The notes: generated from the sequence alone by a model not told the origin. A stretch of 33,600 nucleotides of DNA from Rhizobiaceae bacterium (GCA_030065115.1 JASJDO010000026.1:1-33600), one strand, 5' to 3'; counted from the first letter of the stretch, positions 22,993-32,436 are shown. Made by a program: numbers and translations.

Positions 22993-24158
22993 TTGTCGAC
23001 CCTAACTTCGCGTTTCCGCACGTCTTCAAGCGTTTCAATTCCGAGTTGATGCATGTTGTTGATCAAGTCGGCCTGCAAGAGATCAGAAACATGGTCACCG
23101 CCTTTTTCAGCCAATGCGCCGATGCCGTAGATGAAAGGCCGACCCATGAAAACAAAATCAGCACCAAGGGCTATTGCTCTGAGAATGTCATTGGCATTGC
23201 GAACACCACTGCAGAAAATGATCTTGGCCTTGTTGCCAACGGCCTTTTTGATGTCTGCGAGTGTATCAATGGCTGCAGGTGCTGCCTCAAATTGACGGCC
23301 GCCATGGTTCGAAACCCAAACGCCATCGCATCCGATTTTCACAGCTTGCATAGCATCCTCAACAGATAGAACGCCCTTCAGAACCAACGGACCATCCCAG
23401 AGTTTGCGGACTTCTTTGAGGTAATCCCAATCAAGACATGCCCCCATTTCGGAACCAACAAAGTCGACGATATTGTTGAAATTCATGCCATCACCATTGC
23501 CCACATACTTCACCATGTTCGCAAAAGTTGGACGACCGCGCTTAAGCGTACGCAATGCCCATTCAGGGCGCTTGAGGACCCGATATAATATGGTTGGCGT
23601 CATTTTGGGCGGAATTGAAATGCCTGCGCGTCTTTGGCGTTCACGCATGGACGGCGCGGGGACATCACAGGTTACAACCAGGGTGTGATACCCGCTATCC
23701 TTCGCGCGTTTGATCATGTCTTCGCGAATTTTCGGATCTTTTGGCGGATAAAGTTGAAACCAGCCATTGTCTCCTGAAATGGGACCGCAGTTTTCCATTG
23801 TGTCCGCTGCCATAGTACTGAGACAATGGACAATATTCTTTTCCTTGGCGGTTTTTGCCAAAATCTGCTCGCCGCCGGGCCACATCAGGCTGGTATACCC
23901 AATTGGAGCAATGCCGATTGGTGCGCTGAACGTCTTGCCGAAAAGCTCGGTTGAGATATCGGGTTCAATCATGCCTTTCATGAAATGCGGCATGATGGTG
24001 ATCCTGCCAAGCGCATCCGTGTTTCTGTGCATTGCCGCTTCTTCACCGGTTCCGCTATCGAGATACTCCCAGGCAAAAAAGGGCATCCTCTTGTAAGCAC
24101 GTTTTCGCAGATCTGAAACCGCGGGATAGCGATCGTCTGGTAAAGCCGCTTTGCGCAT
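22968..24158 (-). CDS. lldD: FMN-dependent alpha-hydroxy-acid (L-lactate) dehydrogenase
   Basis: The 396-residue TIM-barrel flavoprotein belongs to the L-lactate dehydrogenase/glycolate oxidase family. It has 'PIGIAPIG', 'WFQLY', 'VVTCDVP', 'LKGVLSVEDA', the active-site 'WVSNHGGRQ' (catalytic His and substrate-binding Arg) and the FMN phosphate loop 'GADFVFMGRPF'. It oxidises a 2-hydroxy acid such as L-lactate, passing electrons to quinone or cytochrome. Its start is 14 nt past the potC-like stop, so it is probably the last gene of the polyamine transport operon. The specific substrate is uncertain and the symbol is tentative. Confidence 0.87.
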   Translation of the reverse strand: MRKAALPDDRYPAVSDLRKRAYKRMPFFAWEYLDSGTGEEAAMHRNTDALGRITIMPHFMKGMIEPDISTELFGKTFSAPIGIAPIGYTSLMWPGGEQILAKTAKEKNIVHCLSTMAADTMENCGPISGDNGWFQLYPPKDPKIREDMIKRAKDSGYHTLVVTCDVPAPSMRERQRRAGISIPPKMTPTILYRVLKRPEWALRTLKRGRPTFANMVKYVGNGDGMNFNNIVDFVGSEMGACLDWDYLKEVRKLWDGPLVLKGVLSVEDAMQAVKIGCDGVWVSNHGGRQFEAAPAAIDTLADIKKAVGNKAKIIFCSGVRNANDILRAIALGADFVFMGRPFIYGIGALAEKGGDHVSDLLQADLINNMHQLGIETLEDVRKREVRVDNQVVALPK

Positions 24159-24172
24159 GCCCCAACTCCTGA

Positions 24173-24985
24173 TTATTTGTTATTATCTGAGCCTTGATTG
24201 CGCAAAGTGAACAAGTTTGCAAGCACAACTCCAATGGCGACCACAGCAACAATGACAGTTGCCAGTGCATTGATTTCCGGTGTAACGCCAAGGCGTACTT
24301 TTGAAAAAACAAGCATTGGCAGGGTGGTTGATCCGGGACCTGAAACGAAGCTTGCGATTACAAGATCGTCAAACGAAAGCGTGAAAGCGAGAAGCCATCC
24401 TGCAATTACAGCAGGCATGATGACCGGAAGCGTGATAGTGAAGAATATCCACGGCTGCCGCGCACCCAAATCCATAGCAGCTTCTTCGATCGACACATCA
24501 AAATCTGAGAGGCGGCCTTGTACCACAACGGCAACAAACGCCATTGCAAACGTTGCGTGGGCGATGATAACTGTAGTAAGGCCTCGCCCCGCTGGCCAAC
24601 CAATGATCTGCTCCATGGAAATAAACAGCAATAGCAGCGAGAGGCCCGTCACAACTTCCGGCATAACGATCGGTGCGGTCGCCATGCCACTCAGAATCAA
24701 TCGCCCCTTGAACCGTCTCATTCTGGCAAGCGCATACCCGATCATAATTCCGAAAATTATACCAATGGTTGCCGCCCAAAAGGCAACCACAAGACTTATC
24801 CATGCAGCATCGGCAATTTGCCCGTCCTTCAACAATTCGCCATACCATTTGGTCGACCAACCCGCCCAGACAGTTACCAACCGGGAAGAGTTGAACGAGT
24901 AAATGATCATGATCAGGATCGGAATATACAGGATTGCATATCCGAAAGCGGCAAGTGCCAGAATGACTGGGTTACGCTTGCTCAT
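24173..24985 (-). CDS. potI: Polyamine ABC transporter permease (PotC/PotI-like)
   Basis: The 270-residue inner-membrane permease has six hydrophobic segments and the EAA loop 'EEAAMDLGARQPWIFFTITLP', quoted for landmark near residues 178-198. The start at 24985 lies one base after the stop of the preceding permease gene (TAA-g-ATG), which implies coupled translation; an in-frame GTG at 25000 is possible. It should pair with the upstream permease and two copies of the ATPase to import putrescine or spermidine. Confidence 0.92.
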   Translation of the reverse strand: MSKRNPVILALAAFGYAILYIPILIMIIYSFNSSRLVTVWAGWSTKWYGELLKDGQIADAAWISLVVAFWAATIGIIFGIMIGYALARMRRFKGRLILSGMATAPIVMPEVVTGLSLLLLFISMEQIIGWPAGRGLTTVIIAHATFAMAFVAVVVQGRLSDFDVSIEEAAMDLGARQPWIFFTITLPVIMPAVIAGWLLAFTLSFDDLVIASFVSGPGSTTLPMLVFSKVRLGVTPEINALATVIVAVVAIGVVLANLFTLRNQGSDNNK

Positions 24986-24986
24986 C

Positions 24987-25865
24987 TTAGTCCCTTGCAC
25001 TTTGTGCGTTGCGAAGCCACATCATGGGAATGACCAACACTGCCAACATTATCATGGCTACTGACGAAGCAAGCGGCCAGTCACGATTGTTGAAATATTC
25101 GGTCCACAGGGTCTTGCCGATCATCAATTGCCCGGGTCCGCCCATCAGTGCCGGGATTACATATTCGCCAACCGCAGGAATGAAGACCAGCAGACAACCA
25201 GCGACAATACCGGGAGCAGAAAGAGGCAGGGTAACTTGCCAAAAAGACTGGAACGGTGAAGCGCCAAGATCGCTGCTTGCTTCCAGCAAATCCTCATCCA
25301 GTTTTTGCAGGGTCGAATAAAGAGGCAGGATCATCAGCGGCAAATATGTGATAACAATTGCAGAGTAGACCGCAAAATCCGTGTTCATCAATTGCAGGGG
25401 TTCAGAAATGATGCCGATATTGAGCAAGCTCGTGTTGATGAAACCATTCGTCGAGTACATCCCGATCAGCGCATAAATCCGCAACAAGCTCGAAGTCCAG
25501 AAGGGCAAAATCACGAGAAGCAATAGCGTGTTTCGCCAGTTGGGTGTGGCTCTCGCAATTACATAGGCGATCGGATATCCGACGGCGAGGCAAACCAGTG
25601 AGGAGAAGAATGCAGTTTTAAGCGAATTCAGATATGAATTGATATAAAGACTGTCCTCTAGGAGGAACCAGTAATTCTCCAGGTCACCCGTAAAATTGGT
25701 CGGCCACCATCCATCCCAATCAAAAATCGGCGAAAACGGAGGTCGTTGCAAACGCAAGTCTGCAAGGGAGACTTGAAATACCACGAAGAAGGGGATCAGA
25801 AAGAACAGCAATAGCCAAGCGAAAGGCGGCAGAATGACCAGATATCGCTTCAGACGCTGCGCCAT
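24987..25865 (-). CDS. potH: Polyamine ABC transporter permease (PotB/PotH-like)
   Basis: The 292-residue permease shows the N-terminal hydrophobic segment typical of PotB/PotH, about six membrane helices in total and the EAA loop 'LLEASSDLGASPFQSFWQV'. Its ATG overlaps the ATPase stop in a TAATG arrangement. It forms the heteromeric permease with the following gene. Confidence 0.92.
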   Translation of the reverse strand: MAQRLKRYLVILPPFAWLLLFFLIPFFVVFQVSLADLRLQRPPFSPIFDWDGWWPTNFTGDLENYWFLLEDSLYINSYLNSLKTAFFSSLVCLAVGYPIAYVIARATPNWRNTLLLLVILPFWTSSLLRIYALIGMYSTNGFINTSLLNIGIISEPLQLMNTDFAVYSAIVITYLPLMILPLYSTLQKLDEDLLEASSDLGASPFQSFWQVTLPLSAPGIVAGCLLVFIPAVGEYVIPALMGGPGQLMIGKTLWTEYFNNRDWPLASSVAMIMLAVLVIPMMWLRNAQSARD

Positions 25866-26986
25866 TACGACTCCAACAACACAGCAGCACGTTGTTCGAA
25901 GGAAATTTCTACCGCATCACCGATGTTTAACTTGGCTTCGTCCTCATCCCAATGCTCGGAAATCATGGTCCTGACGGTTTTGCCGCTGTCGAGAGTAATT
26001 GTGATATGTGTGACACCGCCCAAATACATGATGTCGGAAAGCGTTCCATTTGCCTTGTTCGCAGCTTTGGCCGCCTTGCCTTTTGGTTTTGTTTTCAACA
26101 GAACGCGTTCTGGCCTGACCGCAATCCAGACGGCTTGTCCTGTCTCCAGCTCTGACTGGTCAATTGCCTTCAGCTCACCACCAGTATCAGCGCTGATGAT
26201 TTTCTGCGTTTTACCAGAACCTTCCACTATCGCTTCAAAGAGATTCACTTGACCGATAAAACCGGCAATAAATCTGTTTTTGGGTCGCTCATACATTTCG
26301 CGGGGTGTATCAACCTGCACAAGTTTACCCTGATCCATGACCCCGATACGGGTTGCAATCGACATGGCTTCCTCTTGGTCATGGGTTACCATGATGAACG
26401 TCGTGCCGATTTCCTGCTGGATCGCCAATAGTTGACGCTGGGTATCTTCACGCAGTTTTTTGTCCAGCGCTGACAAGGGTTCGTCCAAAAGTAGTACTTT
26501 AGGTTTTCGTGCCAGGGCACGGGCGAGTGCCACACGTTGTCGCTGCCCACCGGATAGCTGGTGCGGTTTGCGGTTGCCATAACCGCTCAACTGAACCAGC
26601 TCCAAAAGCTCTTCCACGCGTGCTTTGATCTTTGGTTGAGGCCACTTGTCCTGTTTAAGCCCGTAAGCAATGTTTTTTTCTACATTCATGTGCGGAAACA
26701 ATGCGTAGGACTGGAACATCATGTTGACCGGTCTGTTCCAGGGCGGGACATCTGTAACGTCTTGCCCTTCAATTTCAATGTGGCCAGAAGTTGCTGTTTC
26801 GAGTCCGGCGATCATGCGTAGCAATGTGGATTTGCCGGAACCGGACCCGCCGAGCAAACAAAAGAATTCGCCCTGACGAATATTCAGCGAGACGTCATCA
26901 ACCGCTTTAACCTCGGCGAAATGTTTGGAAACTTGTTTGATGCTGAGATAGGTATCGGGATCGTTGCCCCCGCCCAGATCACTCAT
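25865..26986 (-). CDS. potG: Polyamine ABC transporter ATP-binding protein (PotA/PotG-like)
   Basis: The 373-residue ATPase has Walker A 'GGSGSGKST' (46-54), the signature 'LSGGQ' (144-148), Walker B 'LLLDEP' with Asp168/Glu169, the D-loop 'SALD' and switch 'MVTHDQEEA'. A TOBE-type C-terminal domain follows from about residue 250. It drives polyamine import at the inner face of the membrane. A 58-nt gap with a terminator-like hairpin separates it from the binding-protein gene upstream. Confidence 0.94.
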   Translation of the reverse strand: MSDLGGGNDPDTYLSIKQVSKHFAEVKAVDDVSLNIRQGEFFCLLGGSGSGKSTLLRMIAGLETATSGHIEIEGQDVTDVPPWNRPVNMMFQSYALFPHMNVEKNIAYGLKQDKWPQPKIKARVEELLELVQLSGYGNRKPHQLSGGQRQRVALARALARKPKVLLLDEPLSALDKKLREDTQRQLLAIQQEIGTTFIMVTHDQEEAMSIATRIGVMDQGKLVQVDTPREMYERPKNRFIAGFIGQVNLFEAIVEGSGKTQKIISADTGGELKAIDQSELETGQAVWIAVRPERVLLKTKPKGKAAKAANKANGTLSDIMYLGGVTHITITLDSGKTVRTMISEHWDEDEAKLNIGDAVEISFEQRAAVLLES

Positions 26987-27007
26987 AATGTCACTTTCAA
27001 AGACAAA

Positions 27008-27029
27008 GGGCGGGAGATGACCCCCACCC
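27008..27029 (-). terminator. Attenuator-like hairpin between potF and potG
   Basis: On the - strand GGGTGGG and CCCGCCC form a 7-bp stem (one U-G pair) with an 8-nt loop, followed by TTTGTCTTTG. It begins 15 nt after the potF stop and would reduce read-through into the ATPase and permease genes. Confidence 0.5.
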
Positions 27030-27044
27030 GGATATTCATAAGGA

Positions 27045-28133
27045 CTATTGTCCGGTTTTTACCCGTGTCCATTCCCGGTTAATGGCTCGGTCAGCACGAG
27101 CTTCATAAACCGGTGCAACCCAGAGTTTCTCTTTTACATCGTCGGGAGGGAAGATGCCTGGATCATCAAGTATTTCCTGCTCGATCAACTCAAGTGCTGG
27201 TATGTTGGCAGACGCATACCAAACATAGTTGGTAATGTCGGCTGTGATTTGTGCATCCATCAGGAAGTCGAGAAACTTGTGCGCGTTCTCAACATTCGCC
27301 GCATCAGCCGGGATCACCATCATGTCGAACCAGGAAAGTGCGCCTTCCTTTGGAATAACATAAGAGATTGTATTGCCATTCTCTGCTTCGTCAGCGCGGT
27401 CGCGAGCCTGGAATATATCGCCCGACCAGCCAACAGACACGCATACGTCGCCATTTGCGAGGTCATTGATGTATTGTGACGAGTGGAAGTAGCGCACATG
27501 CGGTTTAACTTTGGCGAGCAGATCAGCAGCTTTTTTGAAATCTTCAGCGTTCTTCGACTTTGGATCCAGGCCGAGATAATTCATGGCTGCCGGAATGATT
27601 TCGGTTGGCGCATCCAGCATGGAAATTCCGCAGTCAGCGAGCTTGGCGGCATTGCCTTCATCGAAAACCAGCGCCCAGCTGTCTGTCGGTGCACTGTCGC
27701 CCAAACGCTCTGCAATCTTCTCTTCATTGTAGCCGATGCCGGTAGTGCCCCACATGTAAACAACACCATGTTCGTTACCCGGATCGAATTCGGCCACATT
27801 GCCCATAATGGCGGAATCGAGGTTTTTGATGTTTGGCAGTTTTGATTTGTCCAGTTTCTGGAAAACGCCTGCCTGAATTTGGCGAGCCATGAATGAAGCT
27901 GATGGAACCACCAAATCATAACCGGAAGAACCAGCGAGCAGTTTTGCTTCCAGAACTTCGTTTGAATCGAACACGTCATAGGTGACCTTGATGCCGGTTT
28001 TTTCTTCAAATTTCTGGATTGTGTCTTCAGCGATATAGTCAGACCAGTTGTAAATGTTCAGTGTGCCTTCGGCAGCTGCAGGAGATGCAATTGCCACTGC
28101 GGCCGTCGCCATCAGAATGGTTTTTAGTTTCAT
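27045..28133 (-). CDS. potF: Putrescine-type periplasmic binding protein (PotF-like)
   Basis: The 362-residue protein has a signal peptide (MKLKTILM... with cleavage after Ala21) and then 'LNIYNWSDYIAEDT', the PotF/PotD N-terminal substrate-pocket motif. Further pocket-like residues occur in 'VGWSGDIFQARD' and 'WFDMMVIP'. It should capture putrescine (or a related polyamine) in the periplasm for the ABC permease. ATG 28133 is preferred over the upstream in-frame codon at 28187 because TGAGGAAAA precedes it and the signal peptide then starts correctly. Ligand specificity is inferred from similarity to PotF. Confidence 0.94.
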   Translation of the reverse strand: MKLKTILMATAAVAIASPAAAEGTLNIYNWSDYIAEDTIQKFEEKTGIKVTYDVFDSNEVLEAKLLAGSSGYDLVVPSASFMARQIQAGVFQKLDKSKLPNIKNLDSAIMGNVAEFDPGNEHGVVYMWGTTGIGYNEEKIAERLGDSAPTDSWALVFDEGNAAKLADCGISMLDAPTEIIPAAMNYLGLDPKSKNAEDFKKAADLLAKVKPHVRYFHSSQYINDLANGDVCVSVGWSGDIFQARDRADEAENGNTISYVIPKEGALSWFDMMVIPADAANVENAHKFLDFLMDAQITADITNYVWYASANIPALELIEQEILDDPGIFPPDDVKEKLWVAPVYEARADRAINREWTRVKTGQ

Positions 28134-28143
28134 GGTTTTCCTC

Positions 28144-28166
28144 ACCGTTATCGTCCCAGGGACGGT
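28144..28166. promoter_or_regulatory. Palindrome in the potF leader
   Basis: CGTCCC-a-GGGACG (28152-28164) is a perfect 13-nt palindrome, and ACCGT (28144-28148)/ACGGT (28162-28166) gives an alternative outer pairing. It lies just upstream of the potF ribosome site, in the divergent interval with the aminotransferase. It could be an operator or leader hairpin. Confidence 0.35.
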
Positions 28167-28308
28167 TTTTATATTTCTCCGGGCCAAACTCTAGTCTGTC
28201 CAATTTTTTTTGCAAGACAGCAATTCTACTGATGGCATTCAAAAATCCTGTTGCGATTTCAAAGGAATTGGGGGAACGTGCAGCCAGATTTTACTGGAGC
28301 ACACCACA

Positions 28309-29682
28309 ATGGGTGAAAAACCAAATTTTCCGGACGCGGAAACGATCAAGAAAGCTGATTTGGCGCATCACTGGCATCCATTCATGGATACTGCCGATTT
28401 GGGTATGGATGATTTGCGCCTCATAATTTCTGCAAAGGGTAGCCATATCTGGGATTCCAACGGCAATAAAGTACTGGATGGAATGGCTGGACTGTGGTGC
28501 GTGAATGTGGGGTATGGCCGGGATGAGATATCTGATGCTGCTGCAGCACAGATGAAGGAACTTCCGTATTACAACACGTTTTTCAAATCGACTCATGCAC
28601 CTGTTGCAGCTTTGGCTGAAAAAATTGCCTCCATTACGCCGGGCGATTTGAACCGGATATTCTTCAATACCTCCGGTTCTGATTCAAATGATACCGTGTT
28701 GCGGATCGCTCGAACCTATTGGGCAGCAAAGGGCAAGCCTGAAAAAACGGTTATGATCACTCGCAAGAATGCCTATCACGGTTCCACGTTTGCCGGTGTG
28801 GCACTGGGTGGCATGGGTGCCATGCATGATCAGGGCGCGCCACACATTCCCGATATTGTGCAAATTGATCAGCCTTACTGGTTTGATGAAGGCGGTGACA
28901 TGGATCCGGAAGAGTTTGGGCTTATGCGTGCCCGCGCTCTGGAAGCGGAAATTGACCGGCTGGGTGAAGATCGCGTCGCAGCATTCATGGCCGAACCAAT
29001 TCAAGGTGCGGGAGGTGTGATCATCCCGCCAGAATCTTACTGGCCCGAGATCAAGCGTATCTGCAAGGAACGCGAAATTCTTCTTGTCGCCGATGAAGTA
29101 ATTTGTGGTTTTGGTCGCACGGGCGAGTGGTTCGGTTCAATTCACTACGACATTGAACCAGACATGATCTCCATGGCGAAAGGGTTGTCATCGGCCTATC
29201 TGCCCATTGGTGCAGTGGCTTTTTCTGAGGCAAGAGCTCAGGAAATGTTTGAAACAGCTGGTGAATTTGTTCATGGATATACCTATTCCGGTCATCCCGC
29301 CTGTTGCGCTGCAGCGCTCAAAAACATTGAGATAATCGAGCGCGAAGATCTGATCACCCGAACCCGTGAACATACGGCTCCCTTGTTTGCCAAAAAGCTC
29401 GCTACTTTGGCGGATCATCCGATTGTCGGGGAAGTCAGAACTCGCGGACTACTCGCGGCAATTGAACTGGTGCCGGAAAAGCCATCTCGCAAACGCTTTG
29501 AAAATGTTGGTGAGGTTGGGACCCTGTGTCGTGATATTTCTTTCAAGAATGGTCTGGTAATGCGGGCGGTTCGCGATTCCATGGTGATGTCGCCACCGTT
29601 GATCATCACGGACGATGAGCTTGAAGAACTTGTTGTTAAAGTGCGCAAGACCTTGGATGAAACTTGGGAACAGGTTTCCTGA
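28309..29682 (+). CDS. spuC: Class III aminotransferase, putrescine-pyruvate type (SpuC-like)
   Basis: The 457-residue PLP enzyme has the class III fold. 'FFNTSGSDSNDT' is the cofactor phosphate region, 'LLVADEVICGFGRTG' holds the PLP-ring Asp, and 'SMAKGLSSAYLPIGA' contains the Schiff-base Lys. The N-terminal 'HHWHPFMD' is the SpuC/omega-transaminase signature. It would convert putrescine and pyruvate to 4-aminobutanal and alanine; the exact amine is inferred from context. ATG 28309 has GGAG at 28296-28299; an upstream in-frame ATG at 28210 lacks one. The next gene starts 7 nt after its stop. Confidence 0.92.
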   Translation: MGEKPNFPDAETIKKADLAHHWHPFMDTADLGMDDLRLIISAKGSHIWDSNGNKVLDGMAGLWCVNVGYGRDEISDAAAAQMKELPYYNTFFKSTHAPVAALAEKIASITPGDLNRIFFNTSGSDSNDTVLRIARTYWAAKGKPEKTVMITRKNAYHGSTFAGVALGGMGAMHDQGAPHIPDIVQIDQPYWFDEGGDMDPEEFGLMRARALEAEIDRLGEDRVAAFMAEPIQGAGGVIIPPESYWPEIKRICKEREILLVADEVICGFGRTGEWFGSIHYDIEPDMISMAKGLSSAYLPIGAVAFSEARAQEMFETAGEFVHGYTYSGHPACCAAALKNIEIIEREDLITRTREHTAPLFAKKLATLADHPIVGEVRTRGLLAAIELVPEKPSRKRFENVGEVGTLCRDISFKNGLVMRAVRDSMVMSPPLIITDDELEELVVKVRKTLDETWEQVS

Positions 29683-29689
29683 TTGCGTC

Positions 29690-31024
29690 ATGCATCCTGA
29701 CATCAAAAGCTATTTTGAAAATAATCCGCCTCCGCAATCTATTGATGTGTTGATTGCAGATTCAAATGGGATTTTGCGTGGCAAGCAGTTTCCCGGAGAT
29801 GGTTTGCAAAAGCTCTATGAAAAAGGCGCAAACCTGCCCGTATCATTGATGTTCTGTGATGTTCGTGGAGAAACGCCACAGGAGCTGCTCCAGCCACCAT
29901 TAATGGGGGATCCCGATATTACCTATCGGGTTATCGAGGGTTCATTGAGGCCGGTGCCCTGGGCGAAAGTTCCGACCGCTCAGGTCATGTTGCGCGCAAC
30001 AGATGCAGAAGGAAATGATAGCGCGCTTGACCCGGTCACGGTGTTGGAAAGCGTAATCAAACGGTTGAACGAAGATGGCATGTTTCCCGTGGTTGCATTG
30101 GAAGGCGAGTTCTACCTTCTCGACCCAAGCAAGAACCCGCCTGAACCGCTCAAGCCAGAAAACGGCTGGCCGGCCTTTGAAGGGCCGCAGGTTTATGCGC
30201 TAGAGCCTTTGCGCGACGTACAAGGTTTTCTGAACCAGGTCAAAGATGTGGCAGCAGCTCAGCAGATCCCGCTAACGTCTGTTCTGTGTGAATATGGCGA
30301 TAGCCAGTTTGAGATGAACCTCGATCATTCGGCCGATATAGCTGCGCACTGTCGCGATTTCATCATGTTGAAACAGGCCATACGCAATGTGGCGATAGCC
30401 AATGGTCAATTGGCAAGTTTCATGGCCATGCCCCTTGCAACCAGCGGCGGCAGTGGTTGCCATATCCATGTGAGTGTTCTGGACAAGGATGGTAATAACA
30501 TCTTTGGCCAGGACGAGGGTAAACTCATTCATGCGATTGGCGGTTTGATGGAAACCATGGGGCAGTCCATGGCCGCTTGTGCGCCCCATGCCAATTCCTA
30601 TCGCAGGTACCAAAAGGCCGGGTGGTCTCCCAATGCGGCGAACTGGGGTCGAAACCATCGTTTGGTCTCACTTCGAATTCCAATTTCCGGAGACAAGGAC
30701 AAACGTGTAGAGCATCGCATTGCAGGCGCGGATGTGAACCCGTATTTGCTCACGGCGTCTGTTCTGGCCGGGGTCCATCATGGTGTTACGAACAAATGCA
30801 ATCCGGGGCCGGAAACGATTGAAGGCGAAGCACCCCATAAGGGCGTTCAACTGCCAACTCGTTGGCGTGAAGCCTTGATGGCCTTTGACAAATCGGACTT
30901 TTTCAGAGAATGGTTTGGTAACGAGTTTGTGGATATGTACTTGCGGGCGAAATATGCCGAGGAAGAGAATTTCCACATTGAGGTGCCGGACCGCGATCTC
31001 GGCTGGTGCCTGAGGACTGTATAA
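29690..31024 (+). CDS. Glutamine synthetase-family protein (gamma-glutamylpolyamine synthetase-like), first copy
   Basis: The 444-residue protein has the GS catalytic fold with metal-ligand motifs 'ALEGEFYL' and 'SQFEMNLDHS', 'GCHIHVSV' with the active-site His, 'NSYRRY' and 'RLVSLRIP' with the ATP-site Arg, and 'HRIAGADVNPYL'. The N-terminal beta-grasp is reduced, as in PuuA-like rather than ammonia-assimilating GS. It probably ligates glutamate to an amine such as putrescine. The start at 29690 is chosen because it follows the spuC stop; the ribosome site is weak and an in-frame ATG at 29657 overlaps spuC. It is followed after 12 nt by a paralogue. Confidence 0.9.
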   Translation: MHPDIKSYFENNPPPQSIDVLIADSNGILRGKQFPGDGLQKLYEKGANLPVSLMFCDVRGETPQELLQPPLMGDPDITYRVIEGSLRPVPWAKVPTAQVMLRATDAEGNDSALDPVTVLESVIKRLNEDGMFPVVALEGEFYLLDPSKNPPEPLKPENGWPAFEGPQVYALEPLRDVQGFLNQVKDVAAAQQIPLTSVLCEYGDSQFEMNLDHSADIAAHCRDFIMLKQAIRNVAIANGQLASFMAMPLATSGGSGCHIHVSVLDKDGNNIFGQDEGKLIHAIGGLMETMGQSMAACAPHANSYRRYQKAGWSPNAANWGRNHRLVSLRIPISGDKDKRVEHRIAGADVNPYLLTASVLAGVHHGVTNKCNPGPETIEGEAPHKGVQLPTRWREALMAFDKSDFFREWFGNEFVDMYLRAKYAEEENFHIEVPDRDLGWCLRTV

Positions 31025-31036
31025 GACAGAGGTAAC

Positions 31037-32431
31037 ATGTCTAAGCTGAAGCCAGAGATAGGCTTGAATATCTCACCGGAACTGGAAAACGATACCCTTT
31101 CCGAGCTCAACGATTGGATCAGAAAACATCGGGTTGATGAGGTTGAATGTGTGACACCGGACATGGCGGGTGTTGCGCGCGGCAAGGTTATGCCTGCTTC
31201 CAAATACATCAAGGAATCAGAAATTCGCCTGCCGATCTCCCTCTTCATGGCAACGATTACGGGCGAATATCCGGAACTGGAGTCCGAAGGGTATGATGTG
31301 GATGCCGATATTTACTTGCAACCCGATATCTCAACTGCGCGTGCTGTTCCATGGGCGAGTGATCCCTCAATCCAGATCATCCATGATGCCTTTGATCGCA
31401 ATGGCGATCCGATAAGCTATGCGCCGAGGCAGGTTCTGAAAAAGGTCGTAAACCTGTATCGCAAGAAGGGCTGGGTTCCCGTTGTTTCACCGGAGATAGA
31501 GTTTTACCTGACAAAGCCAAACACGGATCCCGACCAGCAACTCGAACCACCGGTCGGACGTTCTGGTCGCCAAAGCCTCTCCAATCAGGCTTATTCTCTT
31601 TCGGCAGTGGATGAGCATGAGCGCATGATCGAGCATATCTACGATTATGCCGAGGCTCAGAACTTGGAAATCGACACGATCATCCAAGAGTCAGGTGCTG
31701 CGCAGTTGGAAATCAACCTGATGCACGGGGATCCAATCAAGCTTGCTGACGAGGTGTTCCTGTACAAGCGCCTGATCCGTGAAGCCGCACTCAAATGTGG
31801 CATTCACGCGACGTTTATGGCGAAGCCCATGGAAGATCAGCCCGGCAGCGCAATGCACATTCACCAGAGTGTTGTCAGTGCGAAAACCGGCAAGAATGTA
31901 TTTTCAAACAAGGATGGCTCGCCTTCCAACTTGTTTTATTATTTTATCGGTGGCCAACAGACTTATATGTACAACGCCTGCGCGTTTGCGGCTCCATATG
32001 TGAATTCCTATCGCCGTCTTGTTCCGAACTGGTCAGCGCCAGTGAACCTTGAATGGGCCTATGACAACCGTTCCGCTGGTCTGCGAGCGCCACGATCTTC
32101 CCCGGCAGCCCGCCGTGTAGAAAATCGCGTGATTGGCGCAGATTCCAACCCGTATTTGGCAATTGCTGCATCTCTTGCGACAGGATATCTGGGCATGACC
32201 AAGAAAATCCGCCCTCGCAAAGAAGCTGCTGTGGAATTTGTCCATCGGAGTCGCGATCTCCCGTTCAGCCTGTTGGGCGCAGTTGATTCCCTGAAGGCGG
32301 ATTATGATCTAAAGCGTGTTCTCGGTCCTGAATTTGTCGATATTTTTGCTGCCATAAAACAAGCAGAGCATGACGAGTTCATGAAGGTGATCAGCCCGTG
32401 GGAGCGTGAGCATCTGCTGCTCAACGTTTAG
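31037..32431 (+). CDS. puuA: Gamma-glutamylputrescine synthetase-like (PuuA-like), second copy
   Basis: The 464-residue GS-family protein is close to PuuA length (472 in E. coli). It has 'SPEIEFYL', 'AAQLEINLMHGDP', 'AMHIHQSV', 'NSYRRL', 'NRSAGLRAP' and 'NRVIGADSNPYL', so the metal, glutamate and ATP residues appear intact. It would make gamma-glutamylputrescine from glutamate, putrescine and ATP. AGAGG 6 nt before the ATG is a good ribosome site. It is clearly diverged from the upstream copy, suggesting separate amine specificities. The oxidase gene begins 5 nt after its stop. Confidence 0.92.
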   Translation: MSKLKPEIGLNISPELENDTLSELNDWIRKHRVDEVECVTPDMAGVARGKVMPASKYIKESEIRLPISLFMATITGEYPELESEGYDVDADIYLQPDISTARAVPWASDPSIQIIHDAFDRNGDPISYAPRQVLKKVVNLYRKKGWVPVVSPEIEFYLTKPNTDPDQQLEPPVGRSGRQSLSNQAYSLSAVDEHERMIEHIYDYAEAQNLEIDTIIQESGAAQLEINLMHGDPIKLADEVFLYKRLIREAALKCGIHATFMAKPMEDQPGSAMHIHQSVVSAKTGKNVFSNKDGSPSNLFYYFIGGQQTYMYNACAFAAPYVNSYRRLVPNWSAPVNLEWAYDNRSAGLRAPRSSPAARRVENRVIGADSNPYLAIAASLATGYLGMTKKIRPRKEAAVEFVHRSRDLPFSLLGAVDSLKADYDLKRVLGPEFVDIFAAIKQAEHDEFMKVISPWEREHLLLNV

Positions 32432-32436
32432 GCGTG

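Noticed and set aside
28188-28215. TTGCAA-N16-TAGAGT as potF promoter
   Set aside because: Both hexamers are poor matches and the -35 overlaps a T-run, so the match is not convincing.
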